Source of the DNA: CAYQJS01 sp964417895 | Lineage (GTDB): Bacteria; Chloroflexota; UBA6077; SHYK01 | DNA length: 32,194 nt | Direction: 5' to 3' | Assembly (NCBI GenBank): GCA_964417895.1 | Contig: CAYQJS010000058.1 | Location: 1-32,194, forward strand | Shown: positions 16,560 through 24,603 of the stretch, piece by piece | How the letters are laid out: each line of letters begins with the position of its first letter | Position numbering within the stretch: position 1 is the first letter of the stretch | Made by a program: the position numbers and the translations under genes | The notes under the pieces: model-generated | The model's input: the letters and a program-made list of their open reading frames with translations, nothing else | The model's database searches: none | What the model was told of the DNA's origin: nothing

Positions 16560-16930
16560 GGCGCCCGGGATAGGATCCGAGCTACGAAGGGCTGATACGG
16601 GATCGAAGAGGATCCAAAAGGTGTGCGCCGCGATGGCTCAACCCCAGCTAGCCCGAGATGGGCGCGGGGTTGAGCAGTCCACGCCGGCCGCAGCTGATCG
16701 AGACCATCCTGTAGATGGGCGTCGAGAACCACCCGGCGGGTCGTGTTATCCGGGCAGAGCGCACACCACCCAGCCGTGATGGGCCGCGTTCAGTGGGCGA
16801 ATGACGACGTCTGTCACCGGCGTGTGTTTCAGAGAATAGGAGGGCCGGGGGTTGCCGGGCAAAGATGTCCCGGCGATGGACAAACAGGTCCAGGTAGGTC
16901 TCGACGTGCTTCTGCTCGATCACGGTGGAG
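16560..16930 (-). pseudogene. Remnant of an archaeo-eukaryotic-type primase (AEP) gene
   Basis: Fragments in successive frames of the minus strand spell the opening of an AEP-like primase domain of the kind used in TOTE conflict systems and mobile-element replication: YLDLFVHRRDIFARQ (about 16896-16852), PVTDVVIRPLN (about 16820-16787), DNTTRRVVLDAHLQDGLDQL with RPAW (about 16750-16680), GVEPSRR (about 16645), then FWILFDPVSA (about 16615-16585). The VVLDA segment corresponds to the catalytic Asp strand and the SRR/FWILFD segment to the following core strand. At least three frameshifts separate them. The recognition is from memory of the family pattern. Confidence 0.5.
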
Positions 16931-17036
16931 ACGCTTCTCGTTCTCCATGCACGACCCCAGCCGCAGCTGAAGGGTGGTGCACCCATCTCCGGGCACCCGC
17001 GCGTTGGCGAAGCGGTCAGCGGAGCCATGGTGTGGG

Positions 17037-17600
17037 TCATTCCGCCGGTCTCTCGGCCGTGTCAGTGCGCTTGAGGAGGCGGAAAACTGAGAGCGTGTCC
17101 ATGCGTTCGCCTTCGGGGTCGTTGCTCTGGTGCACGTAGCCTTCGACAACTAGGCGGCTGTCCGCAGGAAGGGCCAGCACTCCTGCGGCGGAGCCGCGAT
17201 GGAAGGTGGCGGAGTATAGGTGAGGTTTGTCCTGCCCGTCTTCGTGAGCAGCGAAGCGAGCCCAAGCTGTCTTACGCCCTCGGCTGTCGGGTCGTCCTTC
17301 ACGCACCCGGCCGAGCAGTCTTCCCTGGAGGACGACTGGCCGCTGTTTCTCCTCCTGAGGCTCGATGTCCTCGGGGTCAGCTACCGTCGGTGAGGTATCG
17401 TGGCTCCGAGGCCCACCCAGGGAGATTGCGTCCGAAATAGGAGCCCCTGAAGGGCTCTCCGCGGCAGCCTGAAAGTAGATGCTGCCCGAGGAAAAGGTGA
17501 GTTTAGCGAGCGGCCCGGTGCTGCTATCTAGCGTGACTGACTGGTCTTCTAGAGCAATCCTTATTGTAGTGACGCGAATAGATTCCTGTTCTTTGGACAT
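17037..17600 (-). CDS. OB-fold / SSB-like protein
   Basis: 187 aa from ATG 17600 (MSKEQESIRV, GGGG eight bases upstream). The first 75 residues hold beta-rich sequence and an acidic linker. The C-terminal 110 residues look like a single-strand DNA-binding OB fold (VVLQGRLLGRVREG, KTAWARFAAHEDG, YSATFHRG, SRLVVEGYVHQ). It may protect single-stranded DNA during element replication or transfer. It has its own promoter upstream and lies directly before the primase remnant, which suggests the two once formed a replication unit. Confidence 0.6.
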   Translation of the reverse strand: MSKEQESIRVTTIRIALEDQSVTLDSSTGPLAKLTFSSGSIYFQAAAESPSGAPISDAISLGGPRSHDTSPTVADPEDIEPQEEKQRPVVLQGRLLGRVREGRPDSRGRKTAWARFAAHEDGQDKPHLYSATFHRGSAAGVLALPADSRLVVEGYVHQSNDPEGERMDTLSVFRLLKRTDTAERPAE

Positions 17601-17612
17601 GCTATTAACCCC

Positions 17613-17641
17613 AAAGTAATACAGTTTTGGCAATATGTCAA
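17613..17641 (-). promoter_or_regulatory. Sigma-70-type promoter for the OB-fold gene
   Basis: On the minus strand TTGACA (17641-17636) and TACTTT (17618-17613) are separated by exactly 17 bp, 12 bp before the ATG at 17600. The short leader includes GGGG. It gives the OB-fold gene expression independent of the upstream ATPase. Confidence 0.65.
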
Positions 17642-17654
17642 TACTAGCGCTGTT

Positions 17655-19205
17655 CTATATAACCCTTTGTTTGCGAAATGCCCGAGTATAGGCAGGACCA
17701 GCCTGTCCAGCTCCATTAGAGCTCGGTGGCGGCGGTGGTGGGGCACCAAGTGCCCCAATCAGCTTCTCTGCGTCTGCCGCACTGCGCTGATAGAGGGCTC
17801 GATACCTGGCAAGGACCCCATCGAGCTCTTGCTGGTCAGCAGGCTCGGATGGGACGGTCAACGTCCGGATCTTGACCGGAGGCTTGTTGTGGAGCTTTAC
17901 GTAGGCGATTCTGGCGTCAAGGTTCTGGAGCTCTGCTGTCCAGGTCTCAAACTGTTCCGCGATCGACAGATACTGGCTATGCTGCGTTTGACTGAGCGAC
18001 GCCTCTTTAACGGCAAATGGATCGGCCCGCCCAATGTGCTTTGCCTGAATCTCAGCTGAATCCCGGCCCAGGCCAAAGGCGATCGTGAGCTTGCAGTTCT
18101 CTAAAGCTCCGGTAAGGCGTGTGGAGCCAACCTGGGAGAGAGACTGCGCTGAAAGGTAGAGGCGTAGATTGAACTTCCTGCACTGACTGAGGATGTGGCC
18201 AATGGTTTTTTCTTGAGCCGCAAATGAAGGCCACTCGTCTACGAGGAGGGTAAAGGGAGTTCTTTGCGATGGAAGCGTGTCTGCCCGGGAAAGGGCTGCC
18301 TGCTCGATCCTAACTAACAGGAGTGCGCCAATCAGTAGCCTGGCCTCGGGATCGCTGACGTTGCCGAGGTTGATGATGAAAGACTTCCTTTCGTCCATTA
18401 GCTGTCGGAAGTTCAGCCAGTTATCCGGCTGGCCCAGGGTCAGCCTGGTGTAAGGCGAAAACGACAATAGAAATGCTCGCCTGAGTGTCGATCCGGCCGC
18501 TTGCGCCTGGTCTCGACCCAGCGCATCGAACCAAGCGAAGGTCTGGTGTATGAGCGGGTCAGAGACCTTCTGCAAACACCGGCTGCGAAATTGAGCGTCG
18601 ACCAGCACCTGGTAGAGGAAGGTGATCGGTAGCCCATTCGCAACCAACACCGCTATCGACGAGAGGAACAAGGTCTGGAAAAGCGGCGCCTCAGCGAGTT
18701 CCGGCCAAACACGGAGCATGGCGTCGAGCACCAGTCGCGCTACAGTTGAGGGGCTGCTGTTGGGGCTCTCCGGGATCAAGACGTTAAAAGGCACGTAGGA
18801 GTCGTTGCCCCAATCGATGTAGACGAGACGCTCGAACGCATCGGGGTTCTTGAAGAACCCCTCACGGGTGAGGAAGTTGAGCGTGTCGAACGACAGGTCG
18901 AAGTGCGGCTCAACCAACCCAACCCCGTGGCCCTGGTTAAGGTGCTGCAGGAAGATGCTCTGGAGGAGCCGACTCTTACCTGACCCGGTCGTGCCCCAGA
19001 TGGTGGCGTGGAGTTTCTGATCCTCAGGTGTCAGCTTGAAGTGCGGCAGCCTTACTATTGGCATGGAGGGCTCAATCGAGCCGAGGACGATGTCCCCGCT
19101 CCGATGCGTTCCTGTCGGCCGGCTCTTCCCTCCGTGGGAGGCCCAGACAGCTAGAAACACGAGCACGCCGCCAAGTATCGCCGCAACAATGAGTAGCTCC
19201 ATCAT
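17655..19205 (-). CDS. TraD/VirD4-like coupling ATPase (copy 2)
   Basis: 516 aa from ATG 19205. One N-terminal membrane helix (LLIVAAILGGVLVFLAVWA, 4-22) is followed by the ATPase core: Walker A GTTGSGKS (71-78), HFDLSFD downstream, Walker B LLVDEWPSF (320-328, D323 E324) and LYLSAQSLSQ. The C-terminus has a Pro-rich tail (GAPPPPPPSS). The membrane anchor and order of motifs fit a coupling protein that feeds DNA to a transfer channel. The start overlaps the replication-relaxation stop (ATGA). It differs from the first ATPase, which is longer and lacks an evident anchor. Confidence 0.85.
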   Translation of the reverse strand: MMELLIVAAILGGVLVFLAVWASHGGKSRPTGTHRSGDIVLGSIEPSMPIVRLPHFKLTPEDQKLHATIWGTTGSGKSRLLQSIFLQHLNQGHGVGLVEPHFDLSFDTLNFLTREGFFKNPDAFERLVYIDWGNDSYVPFNVLIPESPNSSPSTVARLVLDAMLRVWPELAEAPLFQTLFLSSIAVLVANGLPITFLYQVLVDAQFRSRCLQKVSDPLIHQTFAWFDALGRDQAQAAGSTLRRAFLLSFSPYTRLTLGQPDNWLNFRQLMDERKSFIINLGNVSDPEARLLIGALLLVRIEQAALSRADTLPSQRTPFTLLVDEWPSFAAQEKTIGHILSQCRKFNLRLYLSAQSLSQVGSTRLTGALENCKLTIAFGLGRDSAEIQAKHIGRADPFAVKEASLSQTQHSQYLSIAEQFETWTAELQNLDARIAYVKLHNKPPVKIRTLTVPSEPADQQELDGVLARYRALYQRSAADAEKLIGALGAPPPPPPSSNGAGQAGPAYTRAFRKQRVI

Positions 19206-20128
19206 GAAGCTCCGCGGGACGTGCTTTGGGGTGGATTGAAATGAATAGCTGTGGGGGCGGGCGACGGGAGCAACGCGATCCTGGGACCGCCGACAACTTG
19301 CCAGATCGTGTCGAGGATCGTCGTGTCGTGGATGTGCTCCCTGGGTGTCGACCAAAAGATCGTCGGGTCCGTGTCAGCGGATAGGAGCCTGGCCTCTTGC
19401 GCGGCCCATTGAGTCAGCGCCTGCTGGCGGGAGATATCTGGGACCACCCACAGCACTGGGCGCTCGTCTACCGGGGCGTGGGCCAAGTACGCCCTGAAAC
19501 GAGCCCTTATGCGCTTGGACGCGATAGTGCCCATGTCCATCTCGAGTCTGGCACTCACCTCGGCACCGTCGCTTAGACGAAGCCGAAACTCTCCGTCGGA
19601 GATGAGTGGGATCAGCGGGGCCGTGGCTGTGCTGGTCGGGGGGCGGGGGTCTGTGATCTTGAGGATGGGTGGGGCACGCAGCTCTCGCTCTGATGTCCAC
19701 TCGACCAACTCCGCAAAACCCGACCGAGCGCACGCTATTTCCAAGCTGCATCGGAAATCGCAGATCGCCAGGTGGTGCGCGCCGATGAAGGGTGTGATGA
19801 TTTGCCGAAGGCGTTTTAAGTCAGAACGCGACAGGCGCAAGTGCTCGGCTAACACGGCTCGTCCCTTGGGGCCGAGGGTGAGAAATAGGTGGCCGGCTCC
19901 GAGTCCGGTCAAGGAGGGCAAACGATCAGCGTGGAGATAACCCGCCTCGACCAGTTGATGAATACGACGGTAGCACGAGTTGCCGGTGTCCAACGTCCTC
20001 TCCGATACGCCCCAGAACCGCCGGAAGAGATGAGAAACCGCGCACCCTCCATACTGATAGACCATCACAAGTATAGAGATGTCCCTTTCAGTAATACATA
20101 TGCGAAGTCGTGACACATCCATCACCAT
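19202..20128 (-). CDS. Replication-relaxation family protein (copy 2)
   Basis: 308 aa. The N-terminal winged helix (TERDISILVMVYQYGG, then CYRRIHQLVEAGYL) precedes a C-terminal region with ISDGEFRLRL and ARLEMDMGT, the D...ExD-like pattern of this family (resembling Pfam Replic_Relax). It follows the 117-aa gene by six bases and overlaps the coupling ATPase by four, so the three are one operon. It is a divergent relative of the product at 8465-9322, showing that the island carries two such modules. The enzymatic role is unknown. Confidence 0.75.
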   Translation of the reverse strand: MVMDVSRLRICITERDISILVMVYQYGGCAVSHLFRRFWGVSERTLDTGNSCYRRIHQLVEAGYLHADRLPSLTGLGAGHLFLTLGPKGRAVLAEHLRLSRSDLKRLRQIITPFIGAHHLAICDFRCSLEIACARSGFAELVEWTSERELRAPPILKITDPRPPTSTATAPLIPLISDGEFRLRLSDGAEVSARLEMDMGTIASKRIRARFRAYLAHAPVDERPVLWVVPDISRQQALTQWAAQEARLLSADTDPTIFWSTPREHIHDTTILDTIWQVVGGPRIALLPSPAPTAIHFNPPQSTSRGAS

Positions 20129-20134
20129 AATAAG

Positions 20135-20488
20135 CTAGACCGTGAAAACATTGGTGTCAATACGGTAGTTGCGAATCATTAAGGTAGATTGATCGGTCAG
20201 ATCTTCGGATTCATCCTTGTCGAATGTTGGCTTATACCAGTCCAGCGCTTCGAGATGACCACAAGGAAATCCGAGCTCCTCGGAAGGTGAGCTGCTCGGC
20301 CGGCCCGAAGCCGCCTGCGAGCCGTTAGGTCTCGCAGCGCCCTTGAGCCCGTAGCGCTCGGCGATCTTGTCGTAGGTCGCCTTGGCCCAGGTCTCAGCCT
20401 GAGCAGTCAGACGGAACTCGTCCGTCGAGGCGATCACGGTGTGTTTGCCGTCGGTTGACAAGATCACCTGGAATGTGTTGGTAGCCAT
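20135..20488 (-). CDS. Hypothetical protein, first gene of the second transfer operon
   Basis: 117 aa from ATG 20488 (MATNTFQVIL; AAGGGGG site upstream). The N-terminal half looks folded (STDGKHTVIASTDEFRLTAQ, then AETWAKATYDKIAERYGL), followed by a Ser/Gly linker and an acidic tail. A Cys-His pair lies in FPCGHLE. No family is recognised. Its 5' leader closely resembles that of the zinc-binding gene at 26032-26337. Confidence 0.6.
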   Translation of the reverse strand: MATNTFQVILSTDGKHTVIASTDEFRLTAQAETWAKATYDKIAERYGLKGAARPNGSQAASGRPSSSPSEELGFPCGHLEALDWYKPTFDKDESEDLTDQSTLMIRNYRIDTNVFTV

Positions 20489-20696
20489 TTGCTCACCCCC
20501 TTCCTGCAACGCTCTGTCGTAACGTTTCCACCCGCGAGCGCAGCGAAGTCGTTGTCAATGGGCGAAGCGAGCACAGCGAGCGAAGTTCATGAGCCTCGCA
20601 CCATCTGGTGCGGGGCGAACCCTTGACTGACGAGCTGGCGAGCACATAATGAGAATCAGGCAGAGCGGCGCATTGCTTTGGAGGGGTGGCGGGGGA
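20489..20696 (-). promoter_or_regulatory. Leader A: duplicated 5' region of the second transfer operon
   Basis: This shares three blocks with the leader at 26338-26535: the gene-proximal block (20498-20519, CGCTCTGTCG core), a middle block (AACCCTTGAC, 20627-20636) and the distal block (20644-20696, AATGAGAA...CAGAGCGG...GGAGGGGTGG). A hairpin CGCACCA-TC-TGGTGCG occurs in the middle. The gene order and distances are the same in both, so it is probably a promoter plus structured leader. Confidence 0.5.
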
Positions 20697-20777
20697 ATAC
20701 AGATTGCTGGCCCAGTGCAGATGGTCGGCTTCGCCTAGGTTCTCAAAGAGCACCTCGAACTGATCTATGCCAACCAT
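20493..20777 (-). CDS. Possible small ORF overlapping leader A
   Basis: 94 codons. The first 45 residues (FEVLFENLGEADHLHWAS, then PPKQCAALPDSHYVL) look protein-like, while the rest reads through leader repeats. The Shine-Dalgarno is weak. It may be a short upstream peptide with a spurious tail or not a gene. Confidence 0.25.
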   Translation of the reverse strand: MVGIDQFEVLFENLGEADHLHWASNLYSPATPPKQCAALPDSHYVLASSSVKGSPRTRWCEAHELRSLCSLRPLTTTSLRSRVETLRQSVAGRG

Positions 20778-20975
20778 GCACCAGAGAGCCCGTCACAGGC
20801 GACCGTACACCTATGTCTATGCCGTCCCAAACGGCTGTGAGCTCTGCCCGCACTCGGCGCAGCGGTAATGCGGTCTGGGAGGTGCGGCCCGCCGATCGTG
20901 GCTGGCTGGATCCTCCGCACGTCGGGGCATGGCGGCACTACAATGCATCCGAAAGTCCCCTTTTTAGGAGTAGTC

Positions 20976-21968
20976 ATGTTCTCGATGGCACGCCCTAAGA
21001 AACCTCGGGAGTTCGTGCTGATGGCCCTTGCTCTTGCGATCCTGATCCCTAGCGGGGCAGTCGCATCCCAGGACCAGACCTCAGGGGCCGGAGCCGAGGC
21101 GAACGCGTGGACTGTGTTTCTGACAGGGTCTGGCACCGAGCCTGGCCAGTTCAGACGACCATTCGGACTCGCCATCGACTCTGAGAGAAACGTCTACGTT
21201 GCCGACACCCTCAACAATCGGATTCAGAAGTTTTCGTCGGACGGCGAGTTCCAGGCAACCTGGGGTGGCGGAGGCACCGGGTCTGGGCAGTTCCAAGACC
21301 CGAAGTCCCTCGTGGTCGGATCAGATGGCACGATCTACGTTGCCGATACTCAGAACCACCGCGTGCAAGTCCTCTCGCCGTCTGGGGACGTGCGGGCTGT
21401 TTGGGGAGCATGTGAAGGGAGTTCGTCAGCTGTCGGGCCAGGAGGATGTTTGGAGCGAGGCCAACGGCCTCTTTTTCTGCAGCCGCACAGCCTAGATTTG
21501 CATCACGAAGGGAATCTCTACATCCTTTCGTACCACCGAGTTCATGTGATTTCTCCCAATGGGATGGTGGTCCGTTCGTGGGGCGAATTCGGCTTAACTG
21601 AAGAGCCGGGCTACTTCAGCGAGCCACCGGGAATTGCCCTCAGTGGCGATGGCAGCGTCTACGTGGCCGACAACGGCAACAATCGGATCCAAAAGTTCAC
21701 ACCCAACGGTGATTTCCTCGTGCAGTGGCCAGTCGGAGGCCCACCCAGCATCCCAACAGGCCGTCCGTCCGGTGTCGCCGTGGCGCCGGACGGGGATCTA
21801 TACGTGAGTCAGTTCAACGAGGGAATGGTAGTGCGGTTCTCCGCGGTTGGGGAGCGGCTCGCTGTCTATCGTGGTGCGCAAGTGGCGGGGATAGCTGTCT
21901 CGCCCGAGGGCATGGTTTACGCGGCCGATGTTGCAGGTGATCGTGTTCTGAGACTAGCTGGCCCATGA
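20976..21968 (+). CDS. Exported NHL-repeat beta-propeller protein
   Basis: 330 aa. AGGAG lies six bases before ATG 20976. A signal peptide (FVLMALALAILIPSGAVAS) is followed by about six NHL repeats, each with an FxxPxGLAID-like strand and NVYVADTLNNRIQKF, TIYVADTQNHRVQVL or SVYVADNGNNRIQKF. Such six-bladed propellers bind proteins, glycans or RNA; in bacteria they are often extracytoplasmic. It is cargo not obviously linked to transfer. A small insertion (CEGSSSAVGPGGCLERG) with two Cys interrupts the third blade. Confidence 0.85.
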   Translation: MFSMARPKKPREFVLMALALAILIPSGAVASQDQTSGAGAEANAWTVFLTGSGTEPGQFRRPFGLAIDSERNVYVADTLNNRIQKFSSDGEFQATWGGGGTGSGQFQDPKSLVVGSDGTIYVADTQNHRVQVLSPSGDVRAVWGACEGSSSAVGPGGCLERGQRPLFLQPHSLDLHHEGNLYILSYHRVHVISPNGMVVRSWGEFGLTEEPGYFSEPPGIALSGDGSVYVADNGNNRIQKFTPNGDFLVQWPVGGPPSIPTGRPSGVAVAPDGDLYVSQFNEGMVVRFSAVGERLAVYRGAQVAGIAVSPEGMVYAADVAGDRVLRLAGP

Positions 21969-22137
21969 TGAGCGCAACGGTGCCCAATGGCATGTCCCCG
22001 GAAATCTTAGTCTGACGGCCTAGCCCATACTGAGTGTGGCTCTTCTGCGAACGGCGGTTTCCTCCACTCTCGCTCAGAAACCGAAGACGCGCAGCTTTCG
22101 CGCAGGGAGGAGCTTGCAGCCATCGAGGTATCCGATA

Positions 22138-22710
22138 ATGGATAACGTGCTTAGCCTGCTTCAACAGGTCTTCGGCGCGGTAGTCCTGATAGTGCTGGTG
22201 CCGGGCTTGCTCCTCTTTCTCTGGTGGCTTGGCGTCTTGGCGGCTTTCGGGTCTACGCCTGCCGGGGTTACGGACCCAGCCCTCTACCGGCTATCTGTGC
22301 GGGCTGCATTTTTCATTGGAATGCTGATCTTCATTCTCGCGGTCGTAGCGCACTTAAGGGGTGTGGATGTTCTTCAAGGTGTTTCGACTGCACCTATGTT
22401 GGAGGACCTCTGGAGGTACGTGCTTGCAAGCTCGGTGATCGGTTTCGCGCTCCCCGTGGTCGTCCATCGCTTACTTCGGACGAGAGCGTTCGCGTTCTTT
22501 ACATTAACGGTCACGGCGCTCAGCGCCACAGCGCTTTATTTCTACGTGTTCGTCGATCGTACTCGCGACGCTGTGGCAGTCAGCACCATCGGTGCGCTAA
22601 TCGGCGCCTTTTTCTATGTGATGCTCTTCCCAAGTCGAGCAAGGTATTTGACCGAGATCTGGTGGCGCGATCCCGATGCCGAGGGCAATCGGATCGCCCG
22701 CCACTCCTAG
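22138..22710 (+). CDS. Polytopic membrane protein of unknown function
   Basis: 190 aa from ATG 22138 (MDNVLSLLQQ, GAGG nine bases before). Five hydrophobic segments are visible (about 8-36, 52-72, 93-108, 119-136, 146-163) with a charged cytoplasmic tail (RARYLTEIWWRDPDAEG). No family is recognised. It stands alone, 170 bp after the NHL gene and in the same direction. Confidence 0.65.
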   Translation: MDNVLSLLQQVFGAVVLIVLVPGLLLFLWWLGVLAAFGSTPAGVTDPALYRLSVRAAFFIGMLIFILAVVAHLRGVDVLQGVSTAPMLEDLWRYVLASSVIGFALPVVVHRLLRTRAFAFFTLTVTALSATALYFYVFVDRTRDAVAVSTIGALIGAFFYVMLFPSRARYLTEIWWRDPDAEGNRIARHS

Positions 22711-22812
22711 CCAGGCGACTCATAGCAGGAAGGGCGCCGAACACAGAAACGTAGAGTGGCCTTCGAAGCGGAAACCCTTGTGCGCGAGGGGCGAAGGGCC
22801 CCTGGCGACTCT

Positions 22813-22896
22813 GATGTTGCGGCGGACGGCAGGGATTGAACCTGCCGTCGCAGCCTGAGCGGCCGGCCTGATCAGGAGCCGCGGAGCCGCATCATC
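22813..22896 (-). repeat. tRNA-like inverted-repeat element
   Basis: Outer arms GATGTTGCGGC (22813-22823) and GCCGCATCATC (22886-22896) pair in 10 of 11 positions. Inside, on the minus strand, CGGCAGG-TTCAATC-CCTGCCG (22847-22827) is a perfect T-arm mimic with the T-loop consensus, and CCTGATCAGG is a palindrome. No proper anticodon or D-arm can be drawn and no CCA is encoded. It may be a decayed tRNA or a tRNA-like structure. Confidence 0.5.
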
Positions 22897-22994
22897 CAAG
22901 AATGGGGGTAGGTCGCTGAAGCACTGGGAACTCATCCATCAACGGTGACTGGCCACCTGCGCGCGGACGGGGAAAGTGCTGAGGTCGGCGAAAG

Positions 22995-23366
22995 CTAGCG
23001 AGCTGCACCTACAGCCCTACGCTCTGGAGTGGTCATTTCACTGGACGGCTGGCGTACTCGAATCTGTAACGAGAACCCCTCGCCAAGTGCATCTACGTAT
23101 CGGCGAAGAGAATTGAGGGTATGGGCGTCATAACCCTTCTTCTCGAGACGAGCTACCTGGGCTTGCGAAACGCCGAGCCGTTGAGCCACCTGAGTTTGGG
23201 TCAAGCCAGCCGCCTCGCGAGCCTCCACCAGTTGAAGCCAAAGCTCCTTCTTAGCCGCCTCTTCCTCATAGATACGACGAAACTCTGGGTCAGCCATCTG
23301 CTTGGCCCAGTATTCATCGTAACGACGCTGTCCGTCTGTCTTGCTGTGTTCTGCTGTTATGGTCAT
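22995..23366 (-). CDS. HigA-type antitoxin (XRE HTH)
   Basis: 123 aa. The N-terminal helical region (YDEYWAKQMADPEFRRIYEEE) would bind toxin; the HTH follows (about 51-80: REAAGLTQTQVAQRLGVSQAQVARLE). It begins inside the last codons of the toxin gene (ATGA, 23366-23363), the toxin-first order typical of HigBA systems. It would neutralise the RelE-like toxin and repress their common promoter. It appears intact. Confidence 0.85.
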   Translation of the reverse strand: MTITAEHSKTDGQRRYDEYWAKQMADPEFRRIYEEEAAKKELWLQLVEAREAAGLTQTQVAQRLGVSQAQVARLEKKGYDAHTLNSLRRYVDALGEGFSLQIRVRQPSSEMTTPERRAVGAAR

Positions 23367-23744
23367 CGCCTCCTTTCTTCGTCGGCCTGGTCGCGAGCCA
23401 TGAAGTCCCGCTGCCGCCGCTCCGCAATCTCAATTTCGTTTGCTGGCGTCCGCTGAGTCTTCTTCTGGAACCCGTGCAGGAAAACGATTCGGCGTCCTGT
23501 GAAGAAGAAGTAAATCACCCTGTAGATATTGGTCGTGCTTTCTTCTCGGAGTTCCCACAAGTCATTGACCAGGTGCCGAACCAGCGGGGCTCGGGCGCTG
23601 ACATTGCGAACGCGCAGCTGCTCCATCGACCAAAAGGAAGCGGGCGCGTGTCTTTGCGTCCAGACTATCGAGGAAATCCTCGACCGGGCTATGACTCCTT
23701 CCATCGAAATAGAACTCGGTTGACCACTCCTTCCGCTCCGGCAT
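23363..23744 (-). pseudogene. HigB/RelE-type toxin with a one-base frameshift
   Basis: Frame one begins MPERKEWSTEFYFDGRSHSP and continues FLDSLDAKTRARF. The rest (LVNDLWELREESTTNIYRVI, FFFTGRRIVFLHGFQKKTQR) is in another frame down to 23363. Joining them at the T-run (A4 on the plus strand, 23632-23635) restores a full-length HigB-type mRNA interferase of about 125 aa, with the LWELR, IYRV and FLHGFxKKT motifs. One base too many in the T4 run explains the break. It could be genuine inactivation, a sequencing error or slippage. The antitoxin downstream is intact. Confidence 0.75.
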
Positions 23745-23775
23745 TTATACTCATTTTCGTATACACATAGCTGAA
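23730..23775 (-). promoter_or_regulatory. Probable promoter/operator of the toxin-antitoxin pair
   Basis: Just upstream of the toxin ATG (minus strand) an AT-rich stretch holds TTGACT and the inverted repeat TATAC-8 nt-GTATA around a GTATAC palindrome. This suits autoregulation by the HigA-like protein. Confidence 0.4.
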
Positions 23776-23847
23776 AGTCAAGAGGGTAAATGAAGCGCAA
23801 AGGCTGTTGCCGTTCGTCCCGATCCCGAGGGAAATTACTATTTCGTC

Positions 23848-24528
23848 CTACAGCGGCAGGCTGAGCTGTCCGTAGGGCACTGGCTCGGCGAGTTGAAGCA
23901 CCGGCTGCGTCCTGCGTCCATTTCCTCGCCGTGGTCTTGGTACCACCAGTCGGCACGGAAGCCTGTGCCCAGCCCGATGAGCAGCAAGCGCCACAAGCTC
24001 GACCGTGCTCGGTGCCATCATAGTCAGCTCCCAATCCACCTCGTAGATGTTCTCAGCCACTTCGTAAGCATAGAGATCGCCAAACTCAGCAAGAATGGCC
24101 GAGTGCCCGCTCCCTAGCTCCTCATCGATCCGATCCAGCGTCGCGCGCCGCGTCGCATCCTTGTGAACGAGGGCACGCTCAAACCGTCCAAGCTCCGCCC
24201 GCCCAAACAGTTGAGTCGGCGTAAGACTGATGCGCGTACTTTGAAGTGGACGAGGGTTCCTGGTCCGTTGCAGATGGACGGTCCGAACCACGTTCCCCTG
24301 CCGTATCCCGACAGCGATCTTCTGCTTTGAGAGCTCGCCGACGTAGATGGACCAGCTGAGGCGGTCGAAGCCCGCGGCGGTACCCTCAACGCGCAGTCCG
24401 AGTAATCTCTTTGCTCGTTCGAGGTCGGACCCTCGCAACCAATAGATGCCGTCTTGTTCCTCAAACAGGATGTGGGAGGGCAGAGCTCCTCGCGCGAGGG
24501 GTTGGCTACTCGTTGATGAGGGTGCCAT
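23848..24528 (-). CDS. Hypothetical protein
   Basis: 226 aa from ATG 24528, chosen because GGAGG lies eight bases upstream; the ATGs at 24549 and 24543 lack such a site. It has mixed alpha/beta content: HILFEEQDGIYWLRG at the start, YVGELSKQKIAVGIRQGNVV, a helical middle around LGRFERALVHKDATRR, and VAENIYEVDWELTMMAPSTV near the end. The C-terminus is Arg/Pro-rich. No family is recognised. A perfect hairpin (24560-24576) lies in its leader. It ends about 100 bp before the toxin-antitoxin promoter. Confidence 0.6.
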   Translation of the reverse strand: MAPSSTSSQPLARGALPSHILFEEQDGIYWLRGSDLERAKRLLGLRVEGTAAGFDRLSWSIYVGELSKQKIAVGIRQGNVVRTVHLQRTRNPRPLQSTRISLTPTQLFGRAELGRFERALVHKDATRRATLDRIDEELGSGHSAILAEFGDLYAYEVAENIYEVDWELTMMAPSTVELVALAAHRAGHRLPCRLVVPRPRRGNGRRTQPVLQLAEPVPYGQLSLPL

Positions 24529-24559
24529 TGCTACCGCCTCCATTCCCACGATTGAGATG

Positions 24560-24576
24560 CCTCAGCTAGGCTGAGG
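24560..24576 (-). promoter_or_regulatory. Hairpin in the leader of the 226-aa protein gene
   Basis: CCTCAGC-TAG-GCTGAGG, a perfect 7-bp stem, lies 32 bases upstream of the chosen start on the minus strand. It could be an operator or an mRNA hairpin. Confidence 0.4.
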
Positions 24577-24603
24577 ACACAGGGATCAGAGGAACGGGTG
24601 AAT

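Noticed and set aside
22676..22935. Short ORFs over the tRNA-like element
   Set aside because: Strings such as TAGIEPA are typical antisense translations of T-arms.
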